From an uncultured Aquimarina sp. (lineage in GTDB: Bacteria; Bacteroidota; Bacteroidia; Flavobacteriales; Flavobacteriaceae), in assembly GCA_947489195.1 (NCBI GenBank), contig CANLCT010000005.1, forward strand, positions 58,242 through 122,241: a stretch of DNA of 64,000 nucleotides. The letters are read 5' to 3'. The notes under the pieces were generated by a model. It saw only the letters and a program-made list of their open reading frames with translations. It was not told the origin of the DNA and ran no database searches. The translations under genes were made by a program, and so were the position numbers. Below, in pieces: positions 1-8,649 of the stretch (positions are counted from its first letter, which is position 1; every line of letters begins with the position of its first letter).

Positions 1-128
1 TCCCTATTTTCGCAACTTGAAAACCAGTAGCGTTTTTCAATATACGAGGCTTGCCTCATAATCATAAAAAATAGTTCAACTAAATTCCTTTGATTTCATT
101 GGAAGCAGTTGATAAAAAAGCCATTACC

Positions 129-3100
129 ATGAGCACAAAGTTCACTGAATATAAAGGACTTGACTTACCTAAATTAGCTGAAGAAACATTAGATTTTTGG
201 AAGGCAGAAGGTATTTTTGAAAAGAGTATCACGGAGCGCGAAGGACAAACTCCTTACGTGTTTTTCGAAGGACCACCTTCGGCTAACGGATTACCAGGTA
301 TTCATCACGTAATGGCACGTGCTATAAAAGATATTTTTTGCAGATATAAAACACAAAAAGGATTTCAGGTAAAACGAAAAGCAGGTTGGGATACTCATGG
401 TTTACCTGTAGAGTTGGGTGTTGAAAAAGAACTTGGAATTACAAAAGAAGATATTGGTAAAAAAATTACCGTAGAAGAATACAACAAAGCTTGTCGAACT
501 ACAGTAATGCGTTATACAGATATTTGGAATGACTTAACCGAAAAAATTGGATATTGGGTAGATATGGAAGATCCATACATTACCTACAAGTCAAAATACA
601 TGGAATCGGTTTGGTGGTTGTTGGCCCAGTTATATAAAAAAGGCTTGATTTATAAAGGTTATACGATACAACCTTATTCGCCAAAAGCAGGAACAGGATT
701 AAGTTCGCATGAGTTAAATCAGCCAGGAACGTACCAAGATGTTACAGATACTACGGTGGTAGCTCAGTTTAAAGCTTTAGATAATTCGTTACCCGAATTT
801 TTACAAGGTTTTGGAACCATTCATTTTTTAGCTTGGACAACAACCCCTTGGACCTTACCTAGTAATACAGCCTTAACTGTAGGGCCAAAAATTGAATATG
901 TTTTAGTGGAAACCTATAACCAATATACCTTTGAACCTACAAAAGTAATTTTGGCTAAAAACTTAGTAGGGAAACAATTTGCAGGTAAGTTCATTGCTGT
1001 AGAAACAGCTGATGAATTACAAGGGTACAAGCAAGGAGATAAAAAAATACCCTACAGAATTGTAAGCTCGTTTATTGGTAAGGATTTGATAGATATTCGT
1101 TACGAACAGTTGTTGGCTTATGCACAACCAAATGATAATTTTGAAAACGCATTTAGAGTAATTTTAGGTGATTTTGTAACAACTGAAGATGGTACAGGGA
1201 TTGTACATACAGCGCCTACTTTTGGAGCAGATGATGCATTGGTAGCTAAACAAGCTACACCCGAGGTGCCACCAATGTTAGTCAAAGATGCAAATGATAA
1301 CTTAGTGCCTTTAGTAAATTTACAAGGAAAGTTTACAGAGCATATGGGAGAGTTTGCTGATAAATATGTTAAAAACGATTATTATGCCGATGGCGAAGCT
1401 CCTGAGCGATCTGTAGATGTGGAAATTGCTATAAAACTTAAAGAAGAAAATAAAGCATTTAAGGTTGAAAAGTATGTGCACAGTTATCCAAATTGCTGGC
1501 GTACGGATAAGCCTATTTTATATTACCCATTGGATAGTTGGTTTATTAAAGTAACGGATGTAAAAGACCGTATGCATGAGCTTAATATGGGTATCAATTG
1601 GAAGCCTAAAGCAACTGGCGAAGGGCGTTTTGGAAATTGGCTAGCCAATGCAAACGATTGGAATTTATCCAGATCACGTTATTGGGGGATTCCATTACCA
1701 ATTTGGCGTACCGAAGATGGAGACGAAGAATTAATTATTGAATCTGTTTCCGAGCTTAAAGCTGAAATGAAAAAAGCAGTTGCAGCAGGAGTAATGGAAA
1801 AAGCAGTGTTTGAAGATTTTGTTTCGGGTGATATGTCCGATGAAAATTATGATAAAATTGACTTGCACAAAAATATAGTGGACACTATAACATTAGTTTC
1901 GCCAAACGGGAAACCAATGAAACGCGAAAGTGATTTAATTGATGTGTGGTTCGATTCTGGCGCTATGCCAGTAGCACAGTGGCATTACCCTTTTGAAAAT
2001 AAAGAAAAAGTAGAGGCTGGTGCACGTAAAGCTGATTTTATTGCCGAAGGAGTGGATCAAACTCGTGGATGGTTTTATACATTACATGCCATATCAACCA
2101 TGATTTTTGATGATGTTGCCTATAAAAATGTAGTATCAAATGGATTAGTATTGGACAAAAATGGACAAAAAATGTCGAAGCGTTTAGGCAATGGAGTCGA
2201 TCCTTTTGAAACCTTAAAAGCTTATGGACCTGATGCTACGCGTTGGTATATGATTAGTAATGCAAATCCATGGGATAATTTAAAATTTGACCTAGAAGGT
2301 ATTGCAGAGGTGAGACGTAAGTTTTTTGGAACTTTGTATAATACCTACTCGTTCTTTGCGTTATACGCAAATATTGATCAGTTTAATTACAGCGAAGCTG
2401 AAATTCCTGTAAGCGAAAGACCTGAAATTGATCAATGGATTTTGAGCGAATTAAACACACTAATTACTAAGGTGGATACGTTCTATAATGAATATGAGCC
2501 CACAAGAGCGACCAGAGCTATTTCGGATTTTGTTCAAGAAAATTTAAGTAATTGGTACGTACGTTTGTGTCGTCGTAGGTTTTGGAAAGGAGAATATGCT
2601 CAAGATAAAATTTCGGCTTATCAAACTTTATATACTTGCTTGTTAACTGTAGCAAAATTAGGTGCACCTGTAGCTCCGTTTTTTATGGACAAACTTTATA
2701 GGGATTTAATAGCATGTACAGGTCAAGAAAGTTTTGAAAGTGTGCATTTATCTGAATTTCCAGTGGTAGATAAAAGTATTATTAATAATGCTTTAGAACA
2801 AAAGATGAATAAGGCACAAATAGTGTCGTCGTTAGTGTTATCATTACGTCAAAAAGAAAAAATTAAAGTACGCCAACCATTACAGCGTATAATGATTCCC
2901 GTACTAAATGATAAAGAGCGTAATGAAATTGAAGCGGTTGCAGATTTGATAAAAAGTGAAGTAAATGTAAAAGAAATTGAGCTTTTAGACGATGCTTCGG
3001 GTATTTTAGTAAAGAAAATTAAGCCTAACTTTAAAGCTTTAGGTCCACGTTTTGGAAAGGATATGAAGTTGATTTCGAATGAAATACAAAAATTCGGTCA

Positions 3101-3530
3101 ATCTGAAATAACAATCTTAGAGCAAAAAGGAGAAATCTTTTTAGAAATTAATGCGAAAAGTATTACATTGCAATTGAGTGATGTAGAGATAACATCGCAA
3201 GATATTGAAGGTTGGTTAGTAGCCAACGCAAATGGTTTAACCGTTGCTTTGGATGTAACTATAAGTACTGAATTAAGAAAAGAAGGTATCGCCAGAGAAT
3301 TGATAAATCGTATTCAGAATTTGCGAAAAGACCAAAATTTTGAAGTAATTGATACTATTGAAATTAGTTTTACAACAAATGAAATAATAGAAGAAGCTGT
3401 AAAACAAAATGAAGATTACATAAAAACGGAAACTTTAGCAAAAGAAATAGTATTTAAAGAGGAATTGCATGAAGGAGTAGCTATTGAATTTGATGATATA
3501 GAAGCACAAATTTTTATTAAAAAAGTATAA
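129..3530 (+). CDS. ileS: isoleucyl-tRNA synthetase
   Basis: Class I aminoacyl-tRNA synthetase that charges tRNA-Ile in the cytoplasm. The HIGH signature is present in the variant form GIHH at about residues 57-60, and KMSKR lies at about 681-685. At about 1133 residues it is longer than the E. coli type (near 940) and resembles the long, eukaryote-like IleRS group found in many Bacteroidota. The frame opens at a TTG at 90, but I choose the ATG at 129 because the protein then begins MSTKFTEYKGL, as family members do. The TraR/DksA-like gene starts 7 bases after the stop, followed by lspA. No T-box-like leader is visible in the 128 bases upstream. Confidence 0.97.
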   Translation: MSTKFTEYKGLDLPKLAEETLDFWKAEGIFEKSITEREGQTPYVFFEGPPSANGLPGIHHVMARAIKDIFCRYKTQKGFQVKRKAGWDTHGLPVELGVEKELGITKEDIGKKITVEEYNKACRTTVMRYTDIWNDLTEKIGYWVDMEDPYITYKSKYMESVWWLLAQLYKKGLIYKGYTIQPYSPKAGTGLSSHELNQPGTYQDVTDTTVVAQFKALDNSLPEFLQGFGTIHFLAWTTTPWTLPSNTALTVGPKIEYVLVETYNQYTFEPTKVILAKNLVGKQFAGKFIAVETADELQGYKQGDKKIPYRIVSSFIGKDLIDIRYEQLLAYAQPNDNFENAFRVILGDFVTTEDGTGIVHTAPTFGADDALVAKQATPEVPPMLVKDANDNLVPLVNLQGKFTEHMGEFADKYVKNDYYADGEAPERSVDVEIAIKLKEENKAFKVEKYVHSYPNCWRTDKPILYYPLDSWFIKVTDVKDRMHELNMGINWKPKATGEGRFGNWLANANDWNLSRSRYWGIPLPIWRTEDGDEELIIESVSELKAEMKKAVAAGVMEKAVFEDFVSGDMSDENYDKIDLHKNIVDTITLVSPNGKPMKRESDLIDVWFDSGAMPVAQWHYPFENKEKVEAGARKADFIAEGVDQTRGWFYTLHAISTMIFDDVAYKNVVSNGLVLDKNGQKMSKRLGNGVDPFETLKAYGPDATRWYMISNANPWDNLKFDLEGIAEVRRKFFGTLYNTYSFFALYANIDQFNYSEAEIPVSERPEIDQWILSELNTLITKVDTFYNEYEPTRATRAISDFVQENLSNWYVRLCRRRFWKGEYAQDKISAYQTLYTCLLTVAKLGAPVAPFFMDKLYRDLIACTGQESFESVHLSEFPVVDKSIINNALEQKMNKAQIVSSLVLSLRQKEKIKVRQPLQRIMIPVLNDKERNEIEAVADLIKSEVNVKEIELLDDASGILVKKIKPNFKALGPRFGKDMKLISNEIQKFGQSEITILEQKGEIFLEINAKSITLQLSDVEITSQDIEGWLVANANGLTVALDVTISTELRKEGIARELINRIQNLRKDQNFEVIDTIEISFTTNEIIEEAVKQNEDYIKTETLAKEIVFKEELHEGVAIEFDDIEAQIFIKKV

Positions 3531-3537
3531 CTAAATT

Positions 3538-3924
3538 ATGGGACAAGAAACTAAAGAAAGATACTCTGATGAGCATTTAGCTGAGTTTAAGGTAATTATT
3601 TTAGATAAAATTGCTCATGCTCAACGCGATTTAGAATTGTTGAAAAGCGCCTACAAAAATGATAAAAATAATGGGACAGATGATACATCGCCAACATTTA
3701 AGGCATTTGAAGAAGGAAGTGAAACCATGTCAAAAGAAGCTAATTCGCAATTAGCTATACGCCAGGAAAAGTTTTTACGCGATTTAAAAAATGCATTGAA
3801 TCGTATCGAAAATAAAACGTATGGTATTTGCCGTGCAACGGGTAAATTAATTAATCCAGAGCGTTTAAAATTAGTTCCTCATGCTACTTTGAGTATTGAG
3901 GCAAAAAAGATGCAAAAAAAATAA
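3538..3924 (+). CDS. TraR/DksA-family protein with degenerate zinc finger
   Basis: A 128-residue protein of the TraR/DksA family, whose members bind RNA polymerase through the secondary channel. The N-terminal half is a helical hairpin-like region. The C-terminal part has the family signature YGICRATGKLI followed by the conserved RLKLVPHA. The four-cysteine zinc site is reduced to a single Cys; the second CxxC is gone. This zinc-less form is common in flavobacterial homologues placed between ileS and lspA. It lies 7 bases after ileS and is closed by a hairpin terminator, so it is probably co-transcribed with ileS. Role in transcription control is inferred from the family. Confidence 0.85.
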   Translation: MGQETKERYSDEHLAEFKVIILDKIAHAQRDLELLKSAYKNDKNNGTDDTSPTFKAFEEGSETMSKEANSQLAIRQEKFLRDLKNALNRIENKTYGICRATGKLINPERLKLVPHATLSIEAKKMQKK

Positions 3925-3949
3925 AAGAAAAAGTAATCTTAATAAGTGC

Positions 3950-3980
3950 AACGCTTCCCGTTTTGGAAGCGTTTCTTTTT
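3950..3980 (+). terminator. Rho-independent terminator after the ileS-traR pair
   Basis: A perfect 9-base stem (aacgcttcc at 3950-3958 pairing with ggaagcgtt at 3965-3973) with a 6-base loop is followed by a T-rich tract. It lies 25 bases after the TraR/DksA stop and just before lspA. Confidence 0.85.
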
Positions 3981-4006
3981 ATTAGTTGGAAATTTTAAGT
4001 AAAAAA

Positions 4007-4612
4007 ATGAATTTAAAAAAGGCTTCATTACTAATTTTATTAGTCCTTATAATTGATCAGGTTTCAAAAATATATGTAAAAACACACTTTGCTTTAGGCG
4101 ATTCTTATGAAGTGTTTAGTTGGTTTAAAATACATTTTGTAGAAAACGAAGGCATGGCATGGGGGGTCAAAATCCCTGGGTTGTATGGTAAATTGTTTTT
4201 AAGTCTATTTAGGCTTGTTGCTATTTCTGGTATTGGCTATTGGTTATGGGATAGTATTCGTAAAAAACAGCCTAATTTACTTATTGTCGCTATTTCATTA
4301 ATATTTGCAGGGGCTACAGGGAATATTTTAGATTCAATTTTTCAAGGTATTTTATTTAGTCACAGTAATGGACAAGTAGCTACATTTATGCCAACTGATG
4401 GTGGATATGCTTCTGTGTTTTATGGAAAAGTGGTCGATATGCTTTATTTTCCGTTGTACGAAGGTATTTTGCCAGATTGGATTCCCGTTTGGGGAGGTAC
4501 TTATTTCACCTTTTTTGAACCTGTTTTTAACGTAGCAGACTCTGCTATTTGTATTGCCGTTATTTTATTAATTTTATTTAATAAAAAAGTATTCCCCAAG
4601 GAAGTAAATTAA
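4007..4612 (+). CDS. lspA: lipoprotein signal peptidase (signal peptidase II)
   Basis: Integral inner-membrane aspartic protease that removes the signal peptide from diacylglyceryl-modified prolipoproteins. Conserved blocks are IDQVSK near the N-terminus, VVDMLYFP (catalytic Asp144) and FNVADSAI (catalytic Asp178), with four predicted membrane helices. The frame opens at a TTG at 3986; I choose the ATG at 4007 because it places the first membrane helix directly after a short basic start. Length 201 is slightly longer than the E. coli enzyme. Its stop abuts the stop of the convergent response regulator with no gap. The window encodes many lipoproteins that would be its substrates. Confidence 0.95.
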   Translation: MNLKKASLLILLVLIIDQVSKIYVKTHFALGDSYEVFSWFKIHFVENEGMAWGVKIPGLYGKLFLSLFRLVAISGIGYWLWDSIRKKQPNLLIVAISLIFAGATGNILDSIFQGILFSHSNGQVATFMPTDGGYASVFYGKVVDMLYFPLYEGILPDWIPVWGGTYFTFFEPVFNVADSAICIAVILLILFNKKVFPKEVN

Positions 4613-5020
4613 CTACGAAGCAATCACGTTACAAATGGTTTCAAAAGTTTTTAATGATATAGGTTTTGAAATATAATCTTGGACACTGTCAAAATTTTTA
4701 GCTTTTTCAGAATCCATAGGGTCAATAGATGAGCTTACTACATATAAACTAGGTTTTAAACCTAAGGTTGATTTTATTTGATTGTATTGTTCTAAAAATT
4801 CCCACCCATTCATAATAGGCATATTTAGATCTAATAAAATAAGCTCGGGTAATTGTTTAATTTCTAGGTTTTCCTGACTAAAATAATCTATAGCTTCTTT
4901 TCCATTATTAAAAACAATGATGTTATCGCATAGTTTTTTTAGCTGAAGTAATTTTTTTACAAGCTTGATATATACACTATCATCATCGATAATGCAGGTA
5001 AGTTTCAATGTTGGGGACAT
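4613..5020 (-). CDS. single-domain response regulator (receiver only)
   Basis: A 135-residue CheY/Rcp1-like receiver domain. The acidic pocket IDDD lies at residues 11-14, the phosphoacceptor is Asp64 in LLDLNMP, the conserved Ser is in VVSSS, and the Lys is in YISKP. There is no output domain, so it probably acts by phosphotransfer or protein contact. No kinase is adjacent: lspA converges on it and the fau operon lies upstream on the same strand. The cognate partner is unknown. Confidence 0.9.
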   Translation of the reverse strand: MSPTLKLTCIIDDDSVYIKLVKKLLQLKKLCDNIIVFNNGKEAIDYFSQENLEIKQLPELILLDLNMPIMNGWEFLEQYNQIKSTLGLKPSLYVVSSSIDPMDSEKAKNFDSVQDYISKPISLKTFETICNVIAS

Positions 5021-5088
5021 ATTGACTAACTTTGTGTTATCTCAAATATAAAATTCCTACAGAAGTTTTGCTATGTTTTTTTGTGTTA

Positions 5089-5652
5089 TTAGATGAAATT
5101 GTAGGTTTTATCGGGCAAAACACAATAATCTAAAGGGATATCTAGTTTATTAGCGTCATTTATTTTAATCTCAGCTTCAAATAATGATAGACCAATGCAA
5201 AATTTAGGTTTAGAAAGTTTTAAAAATCGATCATAAAAGCCTTTTCCATAGCCTACCCGGTTACCTTGTTTGTCAAAAGCCAATAGGGGAATAAAAACTA
5301 CGTCAATTTTATTATCGGGAATAGGAATTCCATCGGTAGGTTCTGGAATACCCCATTTATTTATTGTTAATTTAGTTTGATCTGTAAGTAAATAATGAGA
5401 TAGGCTAGAGTTTGAAAAATCACTTTTTGAAATTACTATATGTTTGTCTTTACCTTGAAGAATGTGAAGTATAAATTCGGTGTTAATTTCTTTTTGTTCA
5501 GTAATGGGTAAAAAAATATGATAGTATTGATAATTCCAAATGTCTAGTTGTAATAATTGATTGGCAATAGCCATACTTTTCTCTTCAATTTCAATTAAAG
5601 ATAATTGTTGACGTAATGCTTTGTATTTTTTTCGAAGTTCGCTTTTATTCAT
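5089..5652 (-). CDS. fau: 5-formyltetrahydrofolate cyclo-ligase
   Basis: Converts 5-formyl-THF to 5,10-methenyl-THF with ATP (YgfA/MTHFS family). The family signatures are the N-terminal MNKSELRKKYKALR, the central WGIPEP and the phosphate-binding GNRVGYGKGFYDRFL. The frame is open further upstream to 5739, but the ATG at 5652 gives the standard 187-residue protein. With that start it overlaps the end of the preceding deacylase gene by 8 bases, so the two are translationally coupled. It is the last gene of a four-gene overlapping minus-strand operon. Confidence 0.92.
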   Translation of the reverse strand: MNKSELRKKYKALRQQLSLIEIEEKSMAIANQLLQLDIWNYQYYHIFLPITEQKEINTEFILHILQGKDKHIVISKSDFSNSSLSHYLLTDQTKLTINKWGIPEPTDGIPIPDNKIDVVFIPLLAFDKQGNRVGYGKGFYDRFLKLSKPKFCIGLSLFEAEIKINDANKLDIPLDYCVLPDKTYNFI

Positions 5653-6619
5653 TTGTGGTTTCTTTATCATTGCTAATATGAAAAATAGCATCACCTTGGT
5701 AAACAATTGGGGCTTCATTGGTGTTAATGATATAGCCATTATTGGATGCTTTTACCACATGTCTTTTTGTGCCATAAGGATCGGTAATTGTGGCTAGTTC
5801 ATCACCTTTTTTCACAAAAGTACCACAGGGTGTTTTAAGGTGGAGCAAGCCGCTGTATTTAGCTCGTATCCAGTGACTACTTTCAATAATGACTGAAGTA
5901 GATTTTGGGGTTTCAATTTTAAAATCTGATTGTAACATTCCTAAATGATGTAAAACACGCATGGAGCCCAGAACACCTTCTTTAGCAATAGTTTTATCAT
6001 TAGAAAGAGACTTCCCTCCTTCGAATAATAAAATTGTTTTTTCTTTTTTTGCACATGTAGCTCGGTAAGATTTGTCTATATTTTTTGAGTATAATAGGAA
6101 AGGAGCGTTAAAAATATGCGCTAATTGTAAACTTGTTTTGTTATTTTTTGATATTCGAATTTGCGGAGCGTTATATCTGCTTGCTCCTCCTGTATGAAAA
6201 TCAATACAAATATCGGCATGAGGTAAAATTTGGGTGGTAAATTGGTAGGCAAACTGACTAGCAAGTGATCCGTTTTTTGAACCAGGAAAAACACGATTTA
6301 AATCACGTCCGTCTGGAAAGTTTCGGCTCATAGATAAAAAGCCAAAAACGTTAAGTACAGGGATGCAAATAATGGTGCCTTTTTTGGGTCTGTTTATTTT
6401 TTTCTGAATAAGTTGCCTAACAATTTCAACGCCATTGATTTCGTCGCCATGTATGCCAGCCGTAATTAAAACTACCGGTCCAGGTGTTTTTGAGCGTTCA
6501 ACAATAATTGGTATTTCAACTTTTGTTGAGGTATATAGTTTAGCAATATTTAAATTGATGGTTTTTCGTTGCCCTAATTTAACTTCTTGACCTAAAATAT
6601 ATAAACTATCTGTTTTCAT
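5645..6619 (-). CDS. succinylglutamate desuccinylase/aspartoacylase-family deacylase
   Basis: A zinc carboxypeptidase-like deacylase of the AstE/AspA superfamily, 324 residues. Zinc ligands are visible as H57xxE60 in AGIHGDE and H142 in CIDFHTGG; LLFEGG near residue 200 fits the catalytic Glu. The C-terminal third is a beta-rich biotinyl/lipoyl-like domain typical of the bacterial members. It starts 3 bases after rimK ends. The true substrate is not known; the fixed association with RimK suggests an N-acyl or glutamyl-type amide product or precursor. The enzyme family is confident, the reaction is not. Confidence 0.85.
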   Translation of the reverse strand: MKTDSLYILGQEVKLGQRKTINLNIAKLYTSTKVEIPIIVERSKTPGPVVLITAGIHGDEINGVEIVRQLIQKKINRPKKGTIICIPVLNVFGFLSMSRNFPDGRDLNRVFPGSKNGSLASQFAYQFTTQILPHADICIDFHTGGASRYNAPQIRISKNNKTSLQLAHIFNAPFLLYSKNIDKSYRATCAKKEKTILLFEGGKSLSNDKTIAKEGVLGSMRVLHHLGMLQSDFKIETPKSTSVIIESSHWIRAKYSGLLHLKTPCGTFVKKGDELATITDPYGTKRHVVKASNNGYIINTNEAPIVYQGDAIFHISNDKETTNE

Positions 6620-6622
6620 CGA

Positions 6623-7495
6623 TTAAATATTTTTTTCAATATATCTAATGATAGTTTTGGCGATATCTTTTTTTGTAGCTTTTTCAATACCCTCAAGTCC
6701 GGGAGATGAATTTACTTCTAAAATTAAAGGGCCTCGTTCGCTCTGAAGCATATCTACCCCAGCTACTCCAAGGCCAAGTGCTTTTGCTGCTTTAATGGCA
6801 GCAATTTCTTCTTCATCGCTAAGTTCAATAACTGTGGCTTTTCCTCCTTGGTGTAGATTAGATCTAAACTCTCCTTCTTTACCTTGTCTTTTCATAGCGC
6901 CAACAACATGACCATCGACAACAAAAGCTCTAATATCAGCCCCTTTGGCTTCTTTAACAAATTCTTGGACTATAACACGAGCTTGCAATCCATTAAAAGC
7001 TTCAATTACAGATTTTGCAGCGTTTTTGGTTTCGGCTAAAACTACACCTAAACCTTGTGTACCTTCAAGTAATTTAATAATTAAAGGAGCGCCGCCTACA
7101 TGGTTGATAACCTCGTCAACATTTTTAGAATAATTGGTAAAAATTGTTTTTGGCAAGCCTAGTTTTGCTTTAGTTAAAATTTGTAAACTTTGGAGTTTAT
7201 CACGAGAAAGTACTAATGCTTGCGAACCTACAGTAGTCATTACACCCATCATTTCAAATTGTCGAACCACAGCCGTACCATAATAAGTAATTGAAGCTCC
7301 AATTCTAGGGATAACAGCATCAACAGATTCTAGTTTTTTTCCTTTGTAATAAATTGCAGGGTTTTTCTTTTCAATAACAATGTCGCAATTTATAGGATCA
7401 ATAATGCGAACATTATGTTTTCTTTTAATGGCAGCTTGTGCAAGGGCATCGGTACTGTACAAACTAGCGCTACGAGATAAGATAACAATATTCAT
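6623..7495 (-). CDS. rimK: RimK-type ATP-grasp glutamate ligase
   Basis: ATP-grasp ligase of the RimK family, which in E. coli adds glutamates to the C-terminus of ribosomal protein S6 and can make poly-glutamate. The protein is 290 residues against 300 in E. coli, with the N-terminal preATP-grasp domain, the Gly-rich ATP loop LLEGTQGLGVV near residues 143-153, and the Mg-binding ILEVNSSPGLEGIE near the end. Its ATG overlaps the stop of the upstream RimB-like protease gene by 4 bases, and the downstream deacylase follows after 3 bases. The operon order supports a modification/processing cassette. Confidence 0.93.
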   Translation of the reverse strand: MNIVILSRSASLYSTDALAQAAIKRKHNVRIIDPINCDIVIEKKNPAIYYKGKKLESVDAVIPRIGASITYYGTAVVRQFEMMGVMTTVGSQALVLSRDKLQSLQILTKAKLGLPKTIFTNYSKNVDEVINHVGGAPLIIKLLEGTQGLGVVLAETKNAAKSVIEAFNGLQARVIVQEFVKEAKGADIRAFVVDGHVVGAMKRQGKEGEFRSNLHQGGKATVIELSDEEEIAAIKAAKALGLGVAGVDMLQSERGPLILEVNSSPGLEGIEKATKKDIAKTIIRYIEKNI

Positions 7496-7926
7496 AAATT
7501 ATTTTTTAAGCCATATGATAAATTAAGTTGCTTTGGGTCTATAATAAATTTTCCGCTTAAAAATTTACGGCCAATTAAAACAGGGAAACGCATCTTGTCT
7601 CGATCATTTAATGTTAATGTAATAGGATATGTTTTATTAAATAAATTGATTTTTGTTTTTATAGCATATCTTTTAGAAGACATACCATTACTACTCTTTA
7701 CAGTAGTCGTTTTATAAGTACTAAAAGTAATTTTTTTTCCGATAAATAACTTGTTTGATTTATCATAAAATTCACAATGTAAAACATGGTCAATTTCAGT
7801 AACATTTTTACAATGAATACTAGAGGTATATGCGCCACTGTCAATTTTTATGGGTATGGAATAAAGTCCAATTTCTGGAAAATCTGCCACATCTGATCGT
7901 CCAATAATAGTTTTTTTATTTTTCAA
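7492..7926 (-). CDS. RimB-like retropepsin-type protease (ATP-dependent zinc protease family)
   Basis: A 144-residue protein of the family annotated as ATP-dependent zinc protease (DUF615-like), whose Pseudomonas member RimB is a retropepsin-like aspartic protease acting with RimK. The aspartic motif D29-S-G-A32 in KIDSGAYTSSIHC is clear, as is the second block FPVLIGRKFL corresponding to the flap/ILG region. It is the first gene of the operon and overlaps rimK by 4 bases. Proteolysis of RimK-modified targets is the established role in Pseudomonas; here it is inferred. Confidence 0.85.
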   Translation of the reverse strand: MKNKKTIIGRSDVADFPEIGLYSIPIKIDSGAYTSSIHCKNVTEIDHVLHCEFYDKSNKLFIGKKITFSTYKTTTVKSSNGMSSKRYAIKTKINLFNKTYPITLTLNDRDKMRFPVLIGRKFLSGKFIIDPKQLNLSYGLKNNL

Positions 7927-8325
7927 ATGATCGTATTAAATAACGTTTAATTTTTTTTAGCATAAGTAATACACTTAAATTTTATAACCAAGCTTATGAA
8001 CTACAAAAACATCAAGAAATGATAATATTTAATCTGCTTTTTGAGTTGTGAAATCTTTTTTTTAAATTCTATTAAGTACTTATTACGCTAGGCTATGTTT
8101 CATGGGTAAACCATGCAGATATTTTGTTAAATTTAAGAAAATACTTGTATTTAATGCGCATTTAAATTCATTATAGATTAATACGTTATGTGTTTGAATT
8201 AAAGGTCTTTGCTTAATTTTTTAAACTTTATTTAATAATAAATAGATTTAAGGGTAGGGTAAACTTAAAGTTAGGCGTTATATATATGTATTTTGATTGG
8301 TTTTGTTTTCTGTATAGTTTTTTTG
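7927..8325. other. gene-free AT-rich region upstream of the rimB-rimK operon
   Basis: No convincing open reading frame on either strand. It must hold the promoter of the minus-strand rimB-rimK operon. The only structure I see is a small hairpin (catgg/ccatg, 8101-8115). It is continuous with a small-RNA candidate to its right. Confidence 0.5.
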
Positions 8326-8475
8326 AAATACCCTAGGGTTTTTGAAGAATCTAAATTAAGATTAGAAATCCGATAAGTAAAATATAGTGTGTTTAGTTTT
8401 TAGAGTTTTATCTATACCGTTGAAACTCTTTGGTAGTCCTCCCTTTCTGTTTTAATAGTTAGGGAGGTTTTTTTT
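8326..8475 (+). ncRNA. candidate small RNA ending in two hairpins
   Basis: Between two divergent genes there is a plus-strand terminator with no coding sequence before it. It is preceded by a second hairpin (agagttt 8402-8408 with aaactct 8423-8429) and a palindrome accctagggt (8330-8339). Two successive hairpins ending in a U-tract are typical of small RNA 3' ends. The 5' end is not defined; the transcript could begin anywhere from about 8090 to 8400. I do not recognise the family. Confidence 0.35.
8438..8475 (+). terminator. strong orphan Rho-independent terminator
   Basis: Perfect 7-base GC-rich stem cctccct (8438-8444) with agggagg (8461-8467), a 16-base loop, then eight T residues. No plus-strand gene precedes it within the window's gene map (the rimB operon points left), which is why a small RNA is suspected. 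Confidence 0.8.
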
Positions 8476-8637
8476 AAAGGAATATTAAATAGTTAATCTA
8501 TAAATTTTTTCGGGTAATTTGCTTTTTTTAATGCAGTTACAATACAATGTGATTTAATTGCTAAACACGAATTGATTATCTGTAACTTATATAAAACAAT
8601 TAGCCCTTTAAAAAAACAGCAAATCACTAGATAGTTT

Positions 8638-8645
8638 TATCTTTG
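8638..8645 (+). promoter_or_regulatory. Bacteroidota -7 box of uvrC
   Basis: tatctttg matches the Bacteroidota -7 consensus TAnnTTTG exactly. It ends 5 bases before the uvrC ATG, so transcription would begin at or next to the start codon, implying a leaderless or near-leaderless message. No clear -33 TTTG element is seen at the expected distance. Confidence 0.4.
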
Positions 8646-8649
8646 AATA

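Noticed and set aside
43..60. Small hairpin gaggc-tt-gcctc upstream of ileS, considered as a T-box or terminator.
   Set aside because: Stem is 5 bases with a 2-base loop, no T-tract and no T-box motif; upstream context is outside the window.
5027..5034. taactttg matches the Bacteroidota -7 box.
   Set aside because: It is on the plus strand between two minus-strand genes and has no plus-strand gene to serve.
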